A stretch of 64,000 bases of DNA, from positions 2,232,001-2,296,000 of the forward strand of contig NZ_JABWRY020000001.1 of the NCBI RefSeq assembly GCF_014269205.2. Reading direction: 5' to 3'. Shown one piece after another: positions 61,775 through 64,000 of this stretch (positions are counted from its first letter, which is position 1; every line of letters begins with the position of its first letter). The notes beneath the pieces are model-generated. The model ran no database searches. It was not told the origin of the DNA and saw only the letters and a list, made by a program, of their open reading frames with translations. The position numbers were made by a program, and so were the translations under genes. The DNA is from Pseudomonas kermanshahensis. Lineage in GTDB: Bacteria; Pseudomonadota; Gammaproteobacteria; Pseudomonadales; Pseudomonadaceae.

Positions 61775-62562
61775 ACCGAGCCATGAACTGGCTGCCGGGC
61801 CTGGCCGGCGGGCAAGTGCTGCCGGGTTACCCCGCGTCGCTGCAGGTGATCGACGGCGAACTGGACAACCGCCTGGCGCGCTTCATTGCCGTGGTGCCCG
61901 ATGCGCATAACCCGTTCCCCCGGGCGCGTGCGGGCGAGGTCGGCTTGCTGGAAGGCTGGGGGCTGGCCAAGGCGGTGAGCGAAGCGGTCGCGGCAGACCG
62001 CGACGGCGAGAAGCGGGCCATCGTCGCCGTCATCGATGTGCCCAGCCAGGCCTATGGCCGCCGCGAAGAGGCGCTGGGCATTCACCAGGCGCTGGCCGGT
62101 GCGGTGCAGGCGTATGCCGAGGCGCGCTTGGCCGGGCACCCGGTGATTGGGCTGCTGGTCGGCAAGGCGATGTCTGGCGCCTTCCTCGCGCATGGCTATC
62201 AAGCCCAGCGCCTGATCGCGTTGGACGACGCTGGGGTGATGGTGCACGCCATGGGCAAGGCCGCTGCCGCGCGCATTACATTGCGCAGCGTCGAAGCACT
62301 GGAGGCCCTGGCCGCCGAAGTACCGCCGATGGCCTATGACCTCGACAGCTATGCCTCGCTGGGCTTGCTGTGGCGACGTCTTGGCGTGGACAACGCCGAG
62401 ACGCCAAGTGCAGCCGACCTGGCCAAGGTACGTACCTGCCTGGCCGAAGCGGTGCGCGATATCGGCAACTCGACCGACCTGTCATCGCGGCTGGTGGGCG
62501 AAAACCGGCGCGCCTCCCGCGAGGTGCGCGAACACTTGCGCCGTCAGTGGCAGGGGGCCTGA
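61771..62562 (+). CDS. mdcE: Malonate decarboxylase gamma subunit
   Basis: The 263-aa carboxyltransferase-like partner of MdcD starts at an ATGA overlap (MNRAMNWLPGLAGGQVLPGYPASLQVIDGEL). Motifs are AIVAVIDVPSQAYGRREEALGIHQALAGAVQAYAEARLAGHPVIGLLVGKAMSGAFLAHGYQA, which holds the oxyanion-type GKAMSGA site. The C-terminal helices are conserved. It is intact. Confidence 0.95.
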   Translation: MNRAMNWLPGLAGGQVLPGYPASLQVIDGELDNRLARFIAVVPDAHNPFPRARAGEVGLLEGWGLAKAVSEAVAADRDGEKRAIVAVIDVPSQAYGRREEALGIHQALAGAVQAYAEARLAGHPVIGLLVGKAMSGAFLAHGYQAQRLIALDDAGVMVHAMGKAAAARITLRSVEALEALAAEVPPMAYDLDSYASLGLLWRRLGVDNAETPSAADLAKVRTCLAEAVRDIGNSTDLSSRLVGENRRASREVREHLRRQWQGA

Positions 62563-62563
62563 G

Positions 62564-63178
62564 ATGAATAGCCCACGCGCGCACGACCTGCTGTGGGGGT
62601 TGCCCCTTTGCGCGCTGCCTGAAGATGCCCCGCAGTGGGCGCATCAGGTGGTGGCAAGCGGTCAGCCTGTGGTGGTGCGCCGCGCCGCCTGCGCTGACGG
62701 CTGGGTGGCGGTGGGCCTGCGCGGCCTGAGCCGGGATCAGCGGCTGGGCACACAGATGCGCCTGGCCGATATCCAACGCCTGCAAAGCCCTGAGGCCCTG
62801 CGCTGGCGAGCACCGAGCCCGTGGCCTGCATTGCAGGCGTTGGCCTCGGTGGCCCCGGTGCTCGATACCACCGGGCTGGCTTGGGGGCCGACAGGTGGGG
62901 TGGGGTACCAACTCGCCACCGAGACTGGCGTGTTGCACCTGGCCAGTGATCTGGACGTGGTCGTGCGCACGCCACACCCCCTGGCACGCACAAAAGCACG
63001 GGAACTGCTGGACATACTGGACTGCGCGCCATGCCGTATCGATGTGCAATTGGAAACACCGGCAGGTGCCGTGGCCCTGCGTGAGTGGGCCGGTGTTGCC
63101 CGCCGCGTACTACTCAAGTCGCCCCATGGCGCGCGCTTGGTGGCTGACCCCTGGGCTGCCTGGGGGTGTGCGGCATGA
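62564..63178 (+). CDS. mdcG: Malonate decarboxylase holo-ACP synthase (phosphoribosyl-dephospho-CoA transferase)
   Basis: MdcG attaches the prosthetic group to the MdcC serine. The 204-aa protein has a nucleotidyltransferase pair of acidic residues in ASDLDVVVRTP and a second site in CRIDVQLETPAGAVALREWA. It starts MNSPRAHDLLWGLP one base after the mdcE stop, and its stop overlaps the mdcH start (ATGA). Confidence 0.93.
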   Translation: MNSPRAHDLLWGLPLCALPEDAPQWAHQVVASGQPVVVRRAACADGWVAVGLRGLSRDQRLGTQMRLADIQRLQSPEALRWRAPSPWPALQALASVAPVLDTTGLAWGPTGGVGYQLATETGVLHLASDLDVVVRTPHPLARTKARELLDILDCAPCRIDVQLETPAGAVALREWAGVARRVLLKSPHGARLVADPWAAWGCAA

Positions 63179-64000
63179 GCAGCTTGTTCGCGTTCCCCGG
63201 CCAGGGTGCCCAGCAGGTAGGCATGTTGCACCGCTTGCCCGAGGGGGCCGGCCCACTGTTGGAGGAGGCCAGCGATACGCTGGGCCATCAGGTGCTGGGC
63301 CTGGACAGCGAGCAGGCATTGCAGAGCACCCGGGCCGTGCAGCTGTGCCTGCTGCTGACCGGGGTGGCCTGGGCGCGCCGACTGCTGCAGCAAAGTCCCG
63401 CCCCCGACTATGTGGCAGGGCTGTCGATAGGGGCGTATCCCGCCGCGGTCACGGCCGGTGCGCTGGCGTTCGCCGATGCCGTGCGCCTGGTTGCCCTGCG
63501 CGGTGAGTTGATGCAGCGCGCCTATCCGCAGGGGTATGGCATGACCGCGCTGAGTGGCCTGGACCTGGCCAGTGTCGAGCGCTTGCTGGTGGAGGCGGGC
63601 GGTGAGGTCTACATCGCCAACCTCAACAGCGAAAACCAGATCGTCATTGCCGGCAGCGAGGCGGCCATGGCTGCGGTGGCCCAACGCGCGCGCAGCCTGG
63701 GCCAGGGCGTCGCGCGGCGCCTGGCGGTCAGCGTGCCGTCCCATTGCCCACTGCTCGACGCCCCGGCTGCGGAACTGGCCGAGGCCTTTGCTGCGGTCGA
63801 ACTGCGAAGGCCCATCATCACCTACCTGAGCGGCAGCAGTGCACGGCCGATCCACGACCCGCAACGCTTGCGCGACGACCTGGCCGGCAACATGGCGCGG
63901 GTGGTGGACTGGCGTGCCACGTTGCGCAACGCCTATGAACGCGGGGTGCGCCTGCACTTGGAAATACCACCGGGCAGTGTGCTCAGCGGCCTGGCCCGCC
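63175..64000 (+). CDS. mdcH: Malonate decarboxylase epsilon subunit (malonyl-CoA:ACP transacylase), 5' part
   Basis: MdcH charges the carrier protein with malonate from malonyl-CoA, priming the cycle. The visible 275 residues start MSSLFAFPGQGAQQVGM and include the active-site AGLSIGAYPAAV (serine nucleophile) and ANLNSENQIVIAGSEAA. The histidine block LAVSVPSHCPLLD is also present. The gene runs off the window end. It starts at an ATGA overlap with mdcG. Transporter genes (mdcL/mdcM) usually follow. Confidence 0.93.
   Translation, partial: MSSLFAFPGQGAQQVGMLHRLPEGAGPLLEEASDTLGHQVLGLDSEQALQSTRAVQLCLLLTGVAWARRLLQQSPAPDYVAGLSIGAYPAAVTAGALAFADAVRLVALRGELMQRAYPQGYGMTALSGLDLASVERLLVEAGGEVYIANLNSENQIVIAGSEAAMAAVAQRARSLGQGVARRLAVSVPSHCPLLDAPAAELAEAFAAVELRRPIITYLSGSSARPIHDPQRLRDDLAGNMARVVDWRATLRNAYERGVRLHLEIPPGSVLSGLAR

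Noticed and set aside
1..64000. CRISPR arrays, rRNA or tRNA genes, insertion sequences, prophage genes
   Set aside because: No regular direct repeats with spacers, no tRNA cloverleaf or rRNA sequence, and no transposase, integrase or phage structural gene could be recognised.

Overview
The window is a stretch of chromosome from a fluorescent pseudomonad, most likely the Pseudomonas putida group. The evidence is high GC, REP palindromes with the GTGGGAGCGGGCTTGC-type head, a glaH-lhgO-gabP-RIO kinase-hemB-proP gene order I recall from P. putida, an mqo with an N-terminal leader, and a complete-looking malonate decarboxylase operon. I see no rRNA, tRNA, CRISPR array, prophage or insertion sequence. 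The DNA is mostly ordinary metabolic chromosome carrying many LysR/AraC/GntR-controlled catabolic modules.

Layout. 1-4.6 kb: 3' part of a gamma-glutamyltransferase, a LysR regulator, an iron-starvation sigma/anti-sigma pair with a Fur-like box but no receptor gene, and periplasmic Cu/Zn superoxide dismutase. 4.7-10.2 kb: citrulline hydrolase CtlX and ornithine cyclodeaminase (citrulline to ornithine to proline) with a divergent Lrp-type regulator, an amino acid permease and a GcvA-like LysR protein. 10.2-15.4 kb: START-domain protein, ureidoglycine aminohydrolase, an FMN-dependent monooxygenase with an SsuA-like binding protein, and an SMP-30-like periplasmic protein. 15.4-24.6 kb: transporters, regulators, small conserved proteins, a frameshifted EamA transporter, a TorF-like porin and a DUF3300/DUF2950 pair. 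24.6-30.8 kb: hydantoinase/oxoprolinase HyuB-HyuA with an AraC regulator, and a LysR/PACE efflux pair.

31.3-36 kb: the glutarate module. CsiR is divergent from glaH and lhgO, followed by gabP; a perfect operator-like inverted repeat and a sigma-54-type promoter lie between csiR and glaH. 36-43.4 kb: RIO-type kinase, a zinc-type HemB, a ProP-like transporter, a DUF1275 membrane protein, a riboflavin synthase and a GH13 trehalose-synthase-like enzyme. 43.5-47.3 kb: pxpABC 5-oxoprolinase with a divergent LysR. 47.3-51.1 kb: a two-gene putative DNA repair/modification module (radical SAM plus DUF4130-type protein) and mqo. 51.2-57.7 kb: a lower-GC acetyltransferase plus small coupled ORF, a methyltransferase, trmK, a DUF2790 protein, a LysR regulator, and an acyl-CoA dehydrogenase with a 3-hydroxyisobutyryl-CoA hydrolase (valine degradation).

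58.0-64 kb: the malonate decarboxylase operon mdcABCDEG and the start of mdcH, tightly overlapped. Two oddities stand out. A head-to-head REP doublet lies inside the 5' coding region of mdcB and is translated, and mdcD carries two one-base frameshifts 24 bases apart. With the EamA gene, that makes three single-G deletions in the window, which are either sequence errors or true inactivations. The best candidates for poorly described biology are the radical-SAM/DUF4130 pair, whose radical-SAM protein ends in a beta-clamp-like QMGLW motif, and the REP-in-gene event in mdcB.
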